Below, in pieces: positions 1-8,110 of a stretch of 63,973 nucleotides of DNA. Within the stretch, counting starts at the first letter, position 1, and each line of letters starts with the position of its first letter. The stretch is from the NCBI RefSeq assembly GCF_027531545.1, contig NZ_JAPZSC010000014.1, forward strand, positions 1 to 63,973, in the 5' to 3' direction. The translations under genes were made by a program, and so were the position numbers. The notes below the pieces were generated by a model that searched no databases, was not told where the DNA came from, and saw only the letters and a list, made by a program, of their open reading frames with translations. The stretch is from Silanimonas sp. (GTDB taxonomy: Bacteria; Pseudomonadota; Gammaproteobacteria; Xanthomonadales; Xanthomonadaceae).

Positions 1-33
1 CATGCCGCATCGGCCATGACAGCCAGCGTACCG

Positions 34-98
34 GCTGGCATCCGGCGTCAAGGGTGCGCTTCGCCGGGCTGCGCCCGCCCTTGACCCCGGCTGCCAGC
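34..98. repeat. Large inverted repeat beside the truncated pglX
   Basis: Two 21-bp arms at 34-54 and 78-98 pair at 19 of 21 positions around a 23-bp loop. The right arm ends exactly at the stop codon of the truncated pglX on the minus strand. A hairpin of this size at a breakpoint could be the end of a mobile element or a transcription terminator. No transposase is visible, but the window ends 33 bp further left. Confidence 0.7.
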
Positions 99-878
99 TC
101 AAACACCACCGAATCCACCCACTCGAAATTCAGGAGAGGCTCCAAGTAGGAAGTGGCCCGAGCCGCACGTGGGGTCGATCATCCGCGCCTCTCGGAACCC
201 GAAGGTGCGGATGGCCGGTGTGAGCGTGCGGTCGAGGATGAACTCCTCGACGAACTCGGGGGTCTGCAGCAGCGCGAAGCGCTTGCGGGTGGCTTCGCTC
301 AGGTCTTGGTACAGGTCGCCCAGGAAGCGCGTGTTCCAGGCCGGGTCGGTGAAGTCGCGCAGCAGCAGGCCGGTGTCGGTGTCCACCTGCTGCCAGAACT
401 GCCGCAGCGCCATGGCCGCGTCACCGCTGATGCCGAGGCGGAAGACGGGGTTGTGCGTTTCGTCGAAGAAGGTGCGCAGGCCGGGCAGCGTGCCCGCTTC
501 GCGAAACGCAGCCAGCAGGTAGTCGCGGTCGCTCTCCAGCGGATGGGCGCGGAAGTAGGCCTCGTGCCGGTCGCGGGCTAGGGCCAGCCGGCCTGAGTCG
601 GGCGTGCCGGCCAGCCAGGGGCGGTCGACGAGCTGGTTGTCCTCGATGAATCGCAGGAACACGCAGCTCAGCAGCCAGTGCACGCCGGCCTGGGTGATGA
701 CCTGGTCGGCCCAGGTCTCGAACGTTTCGGCGCAACGCTTAGCGTCGAGCGCGGCTTTCCACTCGTCACGCAGGCTGCTGTCCAGGTCCGGCTGCTCGGC
801 GATGCGCCGCCGCAGGTCTGCCTCCAAGCCCTTGAGCTGGCGCGTCAGGTCGACGAGCAGTTGTTTGGCATCGATCAC
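99..878 (-). pseudogene. pglX: Truncated PglX, BREX type 2 adenine methyltransferase (N-terminal fragment)
   Basis: The 259-residue ORF matches the N-terminus of PglX, the N6-adenine methyltransferase of Pgl/BREX type 2. That protein marks host DNA and normally runs to about 1,200 residues. Near residues 234-246 the ORF contains DPTCGSGHFLLGA, the AdoMet-binding motif I (FxGxG class). About 12 unrelated residues and a stop follow, so the NPPY catalytic motif and the target-recognition region are missing. The break lies near position 140, beside the inverted repeat at 34-98. The ORF begins 55 bp after the pglW stop, the usual BREX type 2 order. As it stands it cannot methylate DNA. An intact pglX elsewhere in the genome cannot be excluded. 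Confidence 0.8.
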
Positions 879-933
879 GTGTTGTGCTTCCCTGGGTTCT
901 TGTTTTCTGCGCTCACTGGCCGGTGCAGCCGGG

Positions 934-3900
934 TCAGGCGCTCACACCCGCGCGGTGCTGGTTCTCGATCCATGCCTGCGGCAAGACGATGGTCTGCGTG
1001 TTGTGAATGTTGTTGACCAGCGGAACGGCCACGCCGTCGATCACCGGCAGACCTTGGTGGGCGTTGGGCAGCAGCAGCCAGACGCAGGGGGTCTGCCCTG
1101 GGCGGCCGGCTGCGGCCTCGATCTCCGTGATGAAAGCCATCAGGTCATAGCGGGCCAGCAGCCCGGCATTGACCATCAACACTGGTGCGGTGCTTTGCAG
1201 CAGTGCGGTGCGCAGGGTGGGCAGCGCGCGCTGCACCAGGCGCATCAGATTCGTCCAGTCGCGGCTGCCCTTGTCGGCAGCGTCGGCGCGGAGCACCACG
1301 TTCCAGTCCACGCGGGCTGCCGTCGCTTGTGCCTTCAGCTCAGCGAGCAGCAGGGCATCGATGCTGAGGCGCTGCAGCTTGTGTGCGGCGCTCTGCTGCT
1401 GCTCATGGAAGCGATGCAGGAGCTCGGTCTCTGCCCGGCGGGCTAAGCGCGGCTCCACGGTCAGGACGAGCAGGCCCCCCTGGCGCAGGCTGCGTTGCAG
1501 ACGGTCTTCCGCGGCAGCGGCACCGGCGACAGTGCCATCGGGCCCGGCACCGGTGCTGAGCATCGTGCCCTGACGCGAGAACTGCGTGGTGGTGCCTGCC
1601 GTGGCCACGCTGCCCAGCGTGGCCGAGCGGTAGGAGCCAGATCCGTCAGCCGCGGTGGGGTCCCAATGCAGCGGCGCACTCGCCTCTTCCAGCAGGTGGT
1701 CAAGCTCGGGGCGTCCAGGCAGCGGGGTCGCCTCCGGGTAGCGACCGCGCACACGGGCCTGCAGGGCCGAAGGGCTGAGCGTGGCGCCCACCAGTGCGTT
1801 GATGGAGGCCTTCAGCGCCTGCAGCGCCGACATGCCGCGCGGGTAGATCTCCTGCCGACTGGACAGCGTACCCTTGCGCGAGGCAGAGGCTGCCAGGCGC
1901 AGCAGGCGGGTGGGCGGCAGGGGTGGCGTGGGTGTTCCGCCGGTCGCGCTGGTGGCTCCTGGAGGCGAGATGCCTTCCAGTGTTTCCAGCACCCGGGCGG
2001 GGGGCAGCAGAGGGTCTGCCAACGCGCAGGCGTCGGCCGCTGCGCCCAACTGGCGGGCGTAGTCAGCCCAAGCTGCTGCGGTGGCGACGAGGGTGACCGG
2101 CGCGTGGTTGAAGGCCTCGAAGCGGGGTTGATCCAAGTGCGACTCCGCTTCGATGGCGGCACGGAGCACGGCGCTGGCCTGGCGCAGGCGCTCGGCATCG
2201 TCCTGCTCGGCGCAGCCGCGCAGGGAGAGCAGGGCGAGGGCCGCCTCATGGACGCTCATCACCTGGCCCTGACTGCGAAGCAGGGCTTCGATCTGCTGCC
2301 GCAGCTCGGTGAACGCGGTGTTGCGCAGCCAGCGCTCGCGGGCCTTAATGAGCGCGGTGGTGAGGACGGCGCGGTCTACCTCGCAGGCTTGTGCAGCGTC
2401 GCCCAGGGTGGGCCAGCTTCCCGGCGGGACCGCATCGTCCAGGCCCAGGAAGTGGGCCAGGGCTGCTTCCTCGGGTCGGTCGTCACCGGCGGGCCGACGG
2501 GGCAACAACTGCGCGGCCAGCTCGTTGATGCTGACGGCGGCCGGTCCGTCATCGTCGGCATCGTGTGCGGTGTTGCGACCTTGCGTGAGATCTGGCCGGC
2601 GCCGGGCCAGCTCTTTGGCCGTGAGACGGATCTCCTTGCGGATCTTGTCGCCCACGCCGCGCAGGTAGCGGAAGCGGATGCGATCGACGGCCAGCAGTTC
2701 GCGGGCGTTGTGGATGCCCATGCGCTCCAGGACGTCCTGGGCGTCCAGGCTGTAACCCAGCTCGGCCATCGTCGAGTGCGGCGTGGCTGTGAGCGCGATG
2801 CGCTCCAACGCACGAGCCGCGTCGCCTTCACCGGCAGCGTCACCGGGGTGCACGGTCTGGCGAGCAGCGAAGATGGCGCGCCACGCGCGTAGCATGTCTT
2901 CGGCGTTGTCGAAACGCTGGCTGTAGTCGCGCCTCAGTGCCTTGGCAAAGAAGGCCGTGAAGCCTTCGCGCGTGACGGGGTCGAACACATCGCTTTCGAT
3001 GGTGGCCTCCACGTCCAGCATCGCAGGCGAGGTCTGGCCGTCGCCCCACACTGGGGGCTGGCCGACCGCCATTTCGTAGAGCGTGACAGCGACGGCGAAA
3101 CGTTCGGCGTACAGGTCCCAGCGCGGTGGCTTGCGCAGCGACAGGAACGGGTCCAGGTAAGGGTGCGTGCCGGCGGTGATGTTCTCCGCGGGCGTGCGGC
3201 ACAGCGAGAAGTCGAACAGCACGAGCTGCAGCTTGCCAGTACGGTTGCGGGTGATGCCGATGTTCTCTGGCTTGATGTCGCGGTGGGCCACGCCTTCGGC
3301 TTCGAGGTGGTTCACGGCCTCGATCAGCTCTTCGCCAAAGCGTTGCAGCATGTCCAGTGACAGGCGACCTTGCTCACGCACCTCCTTGAGCGTCTCGGCC
3401 AGCGTCTTGTCGCCGGCCGTCTTCAGCAGCAAGGCGGTGCGCCCGGCCACGCTGAGCGTGCGGCGGTGGGCCACGATGTTGTGGTGGTGCAGCTTGGCCA
3501 GCACCTCGCCTTCGGCGACCAGGCGGTCGTTGTGCGCCACGTCCAGCGCAACCTTGAGGATCATTTCCTCGTCGCTGCCGTCCTCGCGCACCAGCAGGGC
3601 GTCGCTGGACGAGCCCCGACCCATGCGCTTGATGACGGTGAAGCCGCCTTCCAGGCGGTCGCGCTCGCGGGCGACGCTGGGGTCGACTGTGGCCTCCGGG
3701 TCGGGCGTGGTGAGTTCGTCTTCAACCGCATCCAGTTCATCGAGGAAGCCGCGGATGGTGTCGTAGCGGGCCAGAACCTCGGGGCACGTGGCCACGTGAA
3801 CCAGCTCCTGCTGATGCGCGCCGCAGCCGTCCAACACGTCAGACAGGTTCAGGCCCTGACCGACGCGCAGTTTCTCTTGCAGGTTGAGCACCGACTCGGC

Positions 3901-5199
3901 CGGCGGTTGGCCGCTGAAGACGTGGTACGCGATGCAGCCCAGCGAGAACACGTCCAGGCTGGGTCCGTGTGCAGGATCGGCCCGTGTGGTCTCGGGCGCC
4001 AGGTAGACCAGGCCCGGGTCCTCAACGTAATCCTCGACATGTCGGGTGCCGGTGGTGCGGTGGACGGTGTCGGGCGATGCGGAGTCGCCCACGTTGCGCG
4101 ACGCTGTCTGCCAGTTCATCAGCCGCAGCTGAAAGCTGCCGCTCTCGATGCTGTGAACGAGGATGCTCTGCGGGCCCAGGGCGCGGTGATACAGGCGCTT
4201 GGAGTGGGCGTACTTCAGCGTCTCGGCGATGTCGCGCACGAGCTGCAGGCGCTGGGTGATGGTGAGCCGCGTTCCGTGGTCACGCAGCAGGTGGTCGAGA
4301 CGGATGGCCTTGGGGTCGTGGTCGAAGACGAGCGCCGGGCCCAGCTCGGTTTCTTTGTAGTCCTTAACCTTCAACACGCCCGGGTGGTCGATGCCTTCGA
4401 GCACCTCGAACTCGCGCCGGGCCTGGCGCACGCGTGTTGCTCTCGCCTCGGGGCTGGAGGCGGTGGCCACGGTGTAGATGCGCACGCGGCGATGGACGGT
4501 CTCGATCGACACGTGCTGCGCTTCCCAATCCTGGAAGCCTTCACCTTCGGCGAGCAGCTTGCCGAGCTTGTAGTCGCCCACCTGGCGGTGCTTGTTGGAC
4601 GGGCGAATGCCAGCCTCGTTGAGCCCACGCGCGATGGCGCGTGCCTGCTGGGCATCGACGGCGGTTGCGCCGCGGTTGGCAATGCCGTTGGCCAAGGCAC
4701 CCACGATGCCGTCGTCATCGACCGAGCCCGGTCGACCGTGCTGGAACGTGGCGCTCTTGGCGATGCCTTCGAGCCTGCAGGCCAGGCTGCTGGACGACAG
4801 GAAGATGGCCGGCTCGACGAAGGGTAGGCGGATCTTGGCCTTGGTGATGGCCGGCTGACGCTTCAACAGGCTGGCCAGGCGCTTTGCCTTGCGGTTCGCC
4901 AGGATCAGCGGGTTGTCGTAGGTGCTGCTTCGGCCGTCGGTCGTCCAGGTCCAGCTGTGAGCGTCGCCGGTCAGCACGCCAGGGCGGCTCTTGATCTCGA
5001 CCAGAAACAGTCCGGCTGGGCTGAGGACCAGGGCATCGACTTCGCTGACCTTGCCCTCGTCATCGATGAACTCGAAATTGGTCCAAACATGCCATGGGTC
5101 GCGGTCAGGAAGATGGCTGCGGAGCCACTCCAGCGCCTCGCGCTCCCACGCGAAGTTGCTCTCGGCGATGACATGCCAGCGCGCTTGGCTCAGCGTCAT
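934..5199 (-). CDS. pglW: PglW, BREX type 2 serine/threonine protein kinase
   Basis: This 1,421-residue protein has a NERD nuclease-related domain at about residues 10-120. A first kinase-like domain (about 240-500) carries YHRAL where the catalytic HRD loop should be, so it looks like a pseudokinase. A second kinase domain (about 520-800) is intact, with HRDIKPENI near residue 637 and DFS after it. A helix-hairpin-helix segment follows near 835-880, then a long alpha-helical C-terminus of unknown role. PglW is the kinase of Pgl/BREX type 2 phage exclusion. The start is ATG 5199, which overlaps the stop of the upstream regulator as ATGA; a start at 5253 would run through that gene. The partner pglX is truncated, so the kinase may be stranded. 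Confidence 0.88.
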   Translation of the reverse strand: MTLSQARWHVIAESNFAWEREALEWLRSHLPDRDPWHVWTNFEFIDDEGKVSEVDALVLSPAGLFLVEIKSRPGVLTGDAHSWTWTTDGRSSTYDNPLILANRKAKRLASLLKRQPAITKAKIRLPFVEPAIFLSSSSLACRLEGIAKSATFQHGRPGSVDDDGIVGALANGIANRGATAVDAQQARAIARGLNEAGIRPSNKHRQVGDYKLGKLLAEGEGFQDWEAQHVSIETVHRRVRIYTVATASSPEARATRVRQARREFEVLEGIDHPGVLKVKDYKETELGPALVFDHDPKAIRLDHLLRDHGTRLTITQRLQLVRDIAETLKYAHSKRLYHRALGPQSILVHSIESGSFQLRLMNWQTASRNVGDSASPDTVHRTTGTRHVEDYVEDPGLVYLAPETTRADPAHGPSLDVFSLGCIAYHVFSGQPPAESVLNLQEKLRVGQGLNLSDVLDGCGAHQQELVHVATCPEVLARYDTIRGFLDELDAVEDELTTPDPEATVDPSVARERDRLEGGFTVIKRMGRGSSSDALLVREDGSDEEMILKVALDVAHNDRLVAEGEVLAKLHHHNIVAHRRTLSVAGRTALLLKTAGDKTLAETLKEVREQGRLSLDMLQRFGEELIEAVNHLEAEGVAHRDIKPENIGITRNRTGKLQLVLFDFSLCRTPAENITAGTHPYLDPFLSLRKPPRWDLYAERFAVAVTLYEMAVGQPPVWGDGQTSPAMLDVEATIESDVFDPVTREGFTAFFAKALRRDYSQRFDNAEDMLRAWRAIFAARQTVHPGDAAGEGDAARALERIALTATPHSTMAELGYSLDAQDVLERMGIHNARELLAVDRIRFRYLRGVGDKIRKEIRLTAKELARRRPDLTQGRNTAHDADDDGPAAVSINELAAQLLPRRPAGDDRPEEAALAHFLGLDDAVPPGSWPTLGDAAQACEVDRAVLTTALIKARERWLRNTAFTELRQQIEALLRSQGQVMSVHEAALALLSLRGCAEQDDAERLRQASAVLRAAIEAESHLDQPRFEAFNHAPVTLVATAAAWADYARQLGAAADACALADPLLPPARVLETLEGISPPGATSATGGTPTPPLPPTRLLRLAASASRKGTLSSRQEIYPRGMSALQALKASINALVGATLSPSALQARVRGRYPEATPLPGRPELDHLLEEASAPLHWDPTAADGSGSYRSATLGSVATAGTTTQFSRQGTMLSTGAGPDGTVAGAAAAEDRLQRSLRQGGLLVLTVEPRLARRAETELLHRFHEQQQSAAHKLQRLSIDALLLAELKAQATAARVDWNVVLRADAADKGSRDWTNLMRLVQRALPTLRTALLQSTAPVLMVNAGLLARYDLMAFITEIEAAAGRPGQTPCVWLLLPNAHQGLPVIDGVAVPLVNNIHNTQTIVLPQAWIENQHRAGVSA

Positions 5200-5417
5200 A
5201 AGGTGCCCTTGTCGGTGTCGGGCACCACTTCCAGAAGCTCGCCGACGGAGCACTTGAACAGCGCGCAGAGCTGCTCGATGGCTGGCAGCTCAACGCGGGT
5301 CGCGGTCTCGCGGTACAGCGCCGTGATCGTGCTGCGGTTGAGCCCGGTGGCGCGGGCCACGTCGGAGATGTTGAGCTTGTCTCGGCCCATCAGGGACGAG
5401 AGATGGCAGCGGATCAT
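5196..5417 (-). CDS. Small XRE/Cro-type regulator of the BREX operon
   Basis: This 73-residue protein is little more than one helix-turn-helix. Residues 10-40 include the LNISDVARATGLNRSTI recognition segment, typical of one-domain Cro/CI-like regulators. Its stop overlaps the pglW start by 4 bp, so the two are translationally coupled. I chose ATG 5417 because the promoter at 5447-5475 places the transcript start about 23 nt upstream; the in-frame start at 5456 would leave no leader. It is probably an autoregulator limiting BREX expression. Confidence 0.8.
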   Translation of the reverse strand: MIRCHLSSLMGRDKLNISDVARATGLNRSTITALYRETATRVELPAIEQLCALFKCSVGELLEVVPDTDKGTL

Positions 5418-5446
5418 GGCGACCCATGGGTGTCGGGGTGATGCGC

Positions 5447-5475
5447 AGAATAGCAAAGCGTGACGTAGCGCACAA
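5447..5475 (-). promoter_or_regulatory. Promoter of the BREX regulator-pglW operon
   Basis: Read on the minus strand: -35 TTGTGC (5475-5470), a 17-bp spacer, then -10 TATTCT (5452-5447). The predicted start is near 5440. The spacer contains GCGCTACGTCACGC, a possible operator for the XRE regulator. Confidence 0.6.
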
Positions 5476-5539
5476 TCCGGGGCTGGAGGGGTCGGGAATT
5501 GCTAGCGGGCTGGCTGGCCTGTCTGCGCGCCGCGGACCG

Positions 5540-6163
5540 CTATGCGCGTTGGTGGAAGTGCGCCACAGAGCGCCCGACGAAGACCGCGATGGCCGCCGGC
5601 ACCAGTGGCATCAACAGGGGATGCGGTGTCAAGGGAACGACCAAGCCGACCAGCGCGCCGCACGCGCAGACGATGGCCGCGGAGGCGAACAGGGCGAACC
5701 GCTCGGGATCGTGCTGGCGAAACTCGCGGGCCTTGAGCGCGCGGGCGATCGCGCCATCACCGATGGCCGCAGCGGCGAAGACAGCCGTCCAAGGCAACCA
5801 CTCCAGCATCGCCGACAGCCTGAAGGCGGCCAGCAGCACGAGTGCATCGATCGCACGAAAGTAGCTGTTCCCGAACAGCCGCTGGTTGACGGAAGCCATC
5901 TCCCGCGCCACGGCGCTGTCCACGCCGCTCGCCGCCGACGCACCGGCGGTCGAGGGCACAGGCGTGGCCTCCCGTGCCGCACCCTGCAAGCCCAGCGCTC
6001 GGTCGAGGATCCGCAGCGCGGGCGCCTCGCCCCAAAGCGCTTCCATCGCCTGGTGCTCGCTTCGAATCTGCGCCAGGAACCGCTCTGGCGGATGCGCCGA
6101 TGGCAGGTAGAGCACCAGCACCAGCAGACAAAGCAGCGCGGCGATGCTGACGATGCGGATCAA
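5540..6163 (-). CDS. DUF4400 ICE membrane protein
   Basis: This 207-residue protein has an N-terminal membrane helix (about residues 3-22) and further hydrophobic segments near 100-125, 150-170 and 175-195. Its length and spacing fit DUF4400, the integral membrane protein next to traD in SXT/R391-type elements. It starts at a TTG (6163) that overlaps the traD stop as TTGA, so translation depends on traD. The family's exact role in conjugation is unknown. It is the last gene of the TraI-TraD operon here; the BREX operon begins 123 bp further on. Confidence 0.75.
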   Translation of the reverse strand: MIRIVSIAALLCLLVLVLYLPSAHPPERFLAQIRSEHQAMEALWGEAPALRILDRALGLQGAAREATPVPSTAGASAASGVDSAVAREMASVNQRLFGNSYFRAIDALVLLAAFRLSAMLEWLPWTAVFAAAAIGDGAIARALKAREFRQHDPERFALFASAAIVCACGALVGLVVPLTPHPLLMPLVPAAIAVFVGRSVAHFHQRA

Positions 6164-8109
6164 GACGTTTGCCCCGTCATCGCAGCTGGAGTCCGGATCG
6201 CCTTCGGTGGCGCAGCCCGTGCTGGTCTCGGCTCATCCGCATCCGGGTCGAGGATCGGAAACCGCCCCTTGATGATCCGCCCGCCCGACACCGAGGCGAA
6301 GTACTGCAGGTTGGGCAGCTTGCCCAGCACGTCGGCCGGCACCATCTCCTCGAAGCTTTCGGTGAGCTGCGTCGAGTAGCTCGACGAGAAGTCGCCCAGG
6401 TGTGCATCGGCGCCGCTGCTCAGGCCCACGCGCACCGAGTGGATTGCGGTCTTGCCGAAGGTCTCGACCACGAAGTCCTGCGTCGGCCGGTCCTTGGATC
6501 GCAGCGCGATCAGGTTGTTCAGGTTGCCCAGCGCCATGCGCGCCGCGTCTTCGCTGCCCAGGCGCTTGGCCAGGTCGGCCAGCGTCTGCATCGCGCAGGT
6601 GGTGAAGATGCCACCCTCGGCGCCCTTGTTTAGGATCTCGATCAGCGGCTGGTTGATGACGTTCGACACCTCGTCAACGAAGAGCGAGATGCGCCGGTAG
6701 CCGCCCAGGTTGTAGCGCATGCCCGCACGGGCGGCCAGGTCGGCCAGGGCCAGTGCGCCGATGGCGGTGGCGACCGACGGGTCGGGCAGGGAATCCAGGC
6801 ACATGTACAGCACATGCCCGGCGCGCTCGATCTTCTCGAAGTTCATGATCGGCCTGGCATCGCCGGTGTCGAAGGGGTCGGGCGACAGGCTGCGGCCGAG
6901 GTCGCCCGAGGTCAGCATCGAGAGCACCGGCAACAGGTTGGCGGTGATCTTCTGGTAGTGCTCGCGGTTGTGGCGGAAGGTGCGCACCTGGGCGTCGAGC
7001 ACCTTGTTGCGCTGCGACTGAGGGACGTGGTGCTCGTAGAAGGCGACCAGGGCCAACAGGTCCGCACTGGCCGCCTCCGACGGGCGCTTCATGTTGCCGC
7101 GGTGGGCGTCGTGCAGCAGCTTCTTCATCTCCGGCTGGTCGCGCCAGCCGGCGCCGAGCAGCCGCTCGTAGAAGCGGCGCAGCGTCGCTTCCAGCACGGG
7201 CTCGATACCGCCCTCGATGTACTTGGTGAGCTTGACCAAGTTCGGCCGCTCCTCCAGTTCCACCAGCCCCTGCACGACCACGTTCACGGCGTCCCAGCCG
7301 AAGGCGGAGAAGGCGCCGGCCGTGTCCGGCGGCATGATCGACTGGATCCGCGAGGCGATCTCGGTGGGCTTCTGCCAGTTGAAGGTGAAGTCCAGGCGCA
7401 CGCCGGCTTCAGGAAAGGCCGGGTGGAACTCGAGGAAGGTGTCGGGCTCGCGCCAGTCCTCGCAGGCGCGCTGGGTGACACGCTTCAGGCGGCGGCTGTT
7501 CTTGGGGTCGATGACGATGACCACGTCGCCGCGACGCACGGCCTGCGTCACCAGGTTGGCCAGCGCCACGCCCTTGCCCGACTGGGTGGTGCCCACCAGC
7601 AAGGTGCCGCCTTCGAAGTTCTGCAGCGGCCGGTGCAGGGCCACCTCGCGTGGCTCGACGCCATGGATGTAGGGCAGGCCGATCTCGGCATCGGGTTGCG
7701 GGCGCGCGTCGTAGCCCAGCACCTGCAGCAGTCGTGGCGACACGGTGAACTCCCGGTAGTCGACCTTGGCCAGCTCGTAGAGACGCTGCGAGTGGACGGG
7801 CCGCCACTCGAAGCCGAAGCCCAGGAACACCGCGTCAGGCTTCTCCGTCCAGCGGGCGACGGCCTGCGTGCTCAGAACCTGGATGCCGCGGCCGGAGAGC
7901 GAGGCGCGCAGCACCAGGGTGTGAACGCCCTGCGCCAGCCGCAGCGCGCCCATCGCCAGGCAGAACGCGGCGAGCGGGAGTGCGAGCTGTCGCGGGAGCA
8001 GGCCCAGACCGCCGGTGACGGCGAAGAAGAGCAGGGCGGAAGCCCAGACGGCGGCGGCGTACACCTCGTAGGCGCGCCGCCAGGGCATCTCATAGCGGCG
8101 CATCAGCAT
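6160..8109 (-). CDS. traD: Conjugative coupling protein TraD (VirD4/TraG family ATPase)
   Basis: The coupling protein links the relaxosome to the mating channel and drives DNA transfer by ATP hydrolysis at the inner membrane. The 649-residue product has two N-terminal membrane helices (about residues 12-60). Walker A is GTTQSGKG near residue 170 and Walker B is SLFVDEV near 473. The motif VIVIDPKNSRRLKR is typical of the SXT/IncC TraD subfamily. The start at ATG 8109 lies just past the stop of the TraI-like gene. A longer 749-codon frame overlaps that gene and adds a low-complexity leader, so I reject it. ATPase and membrane features look complete. Confidence 0.88.
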   Translation of the reverse strand: MLMRRYEMPWRRAYEVYAAAVWASALLFFAVTGGLGLLPRQLALPLAAFCLAMGALRLAQGVHTLVLRASLSGRGIQVLSTQAVARWTEKPDAVFLGFGFEWRPVHSQRLYELAKVDYREFTVSPRLLQVLGYDARPQPDAEIGLPYIHGVEPREVALHRPLQNFEGGTLLVGTTQSGKGVALANLVTQAVRRGDVVIVIDPKNSRRLKRVTQRACEDWREPDTFLEFHPAFPEAGVRLDFTFNWQKPTEIASRIQSIMPPDTAGAFSAFGWDAVNVVVQGLVELEERPNLVKLTKYIEGGIEPVLEATLRRFYERLLGAGWRDQPEMKKLLHDAHRGNMKRPSEAASADLLALVAFYEHHVPQSQRNKVLDAQVRTFRHNREHYQKITANLLPVLSMLTSGDLGRSLSPDPFDTGDARPIMNFEKIERAGHVLYMCLDSLPDPSVATAIGALALADLAARAGMRYNLGGYRRISLFVDEVSNVINQPLIEILNKGAEGGIFTTCAMQTLADLAKRLGSEDAARMALGNLNNLIALRSKDRPTQDFVVETFGKTAIHSVRVGLSSGADAHLGDFSSSYSTQLTESFEEMVPADVLGKLPNLQYFASVSGGRIIKGRFPILDPDADEPRPARAAPPKAIRTPAAMTGQTS

Positions 8110-8110
8110 G

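Noticed and set aside
1495-2892. Long plus-strand open frame of 465 codons opposite pglW, and similar long frames opposite parB, the SMC-like gene and CBASS.
   Set aside because: High GC makes long antisense frames common. Their products are Arg/Ala/Gly-rich without motifs, while the opposite strand has clear domains.
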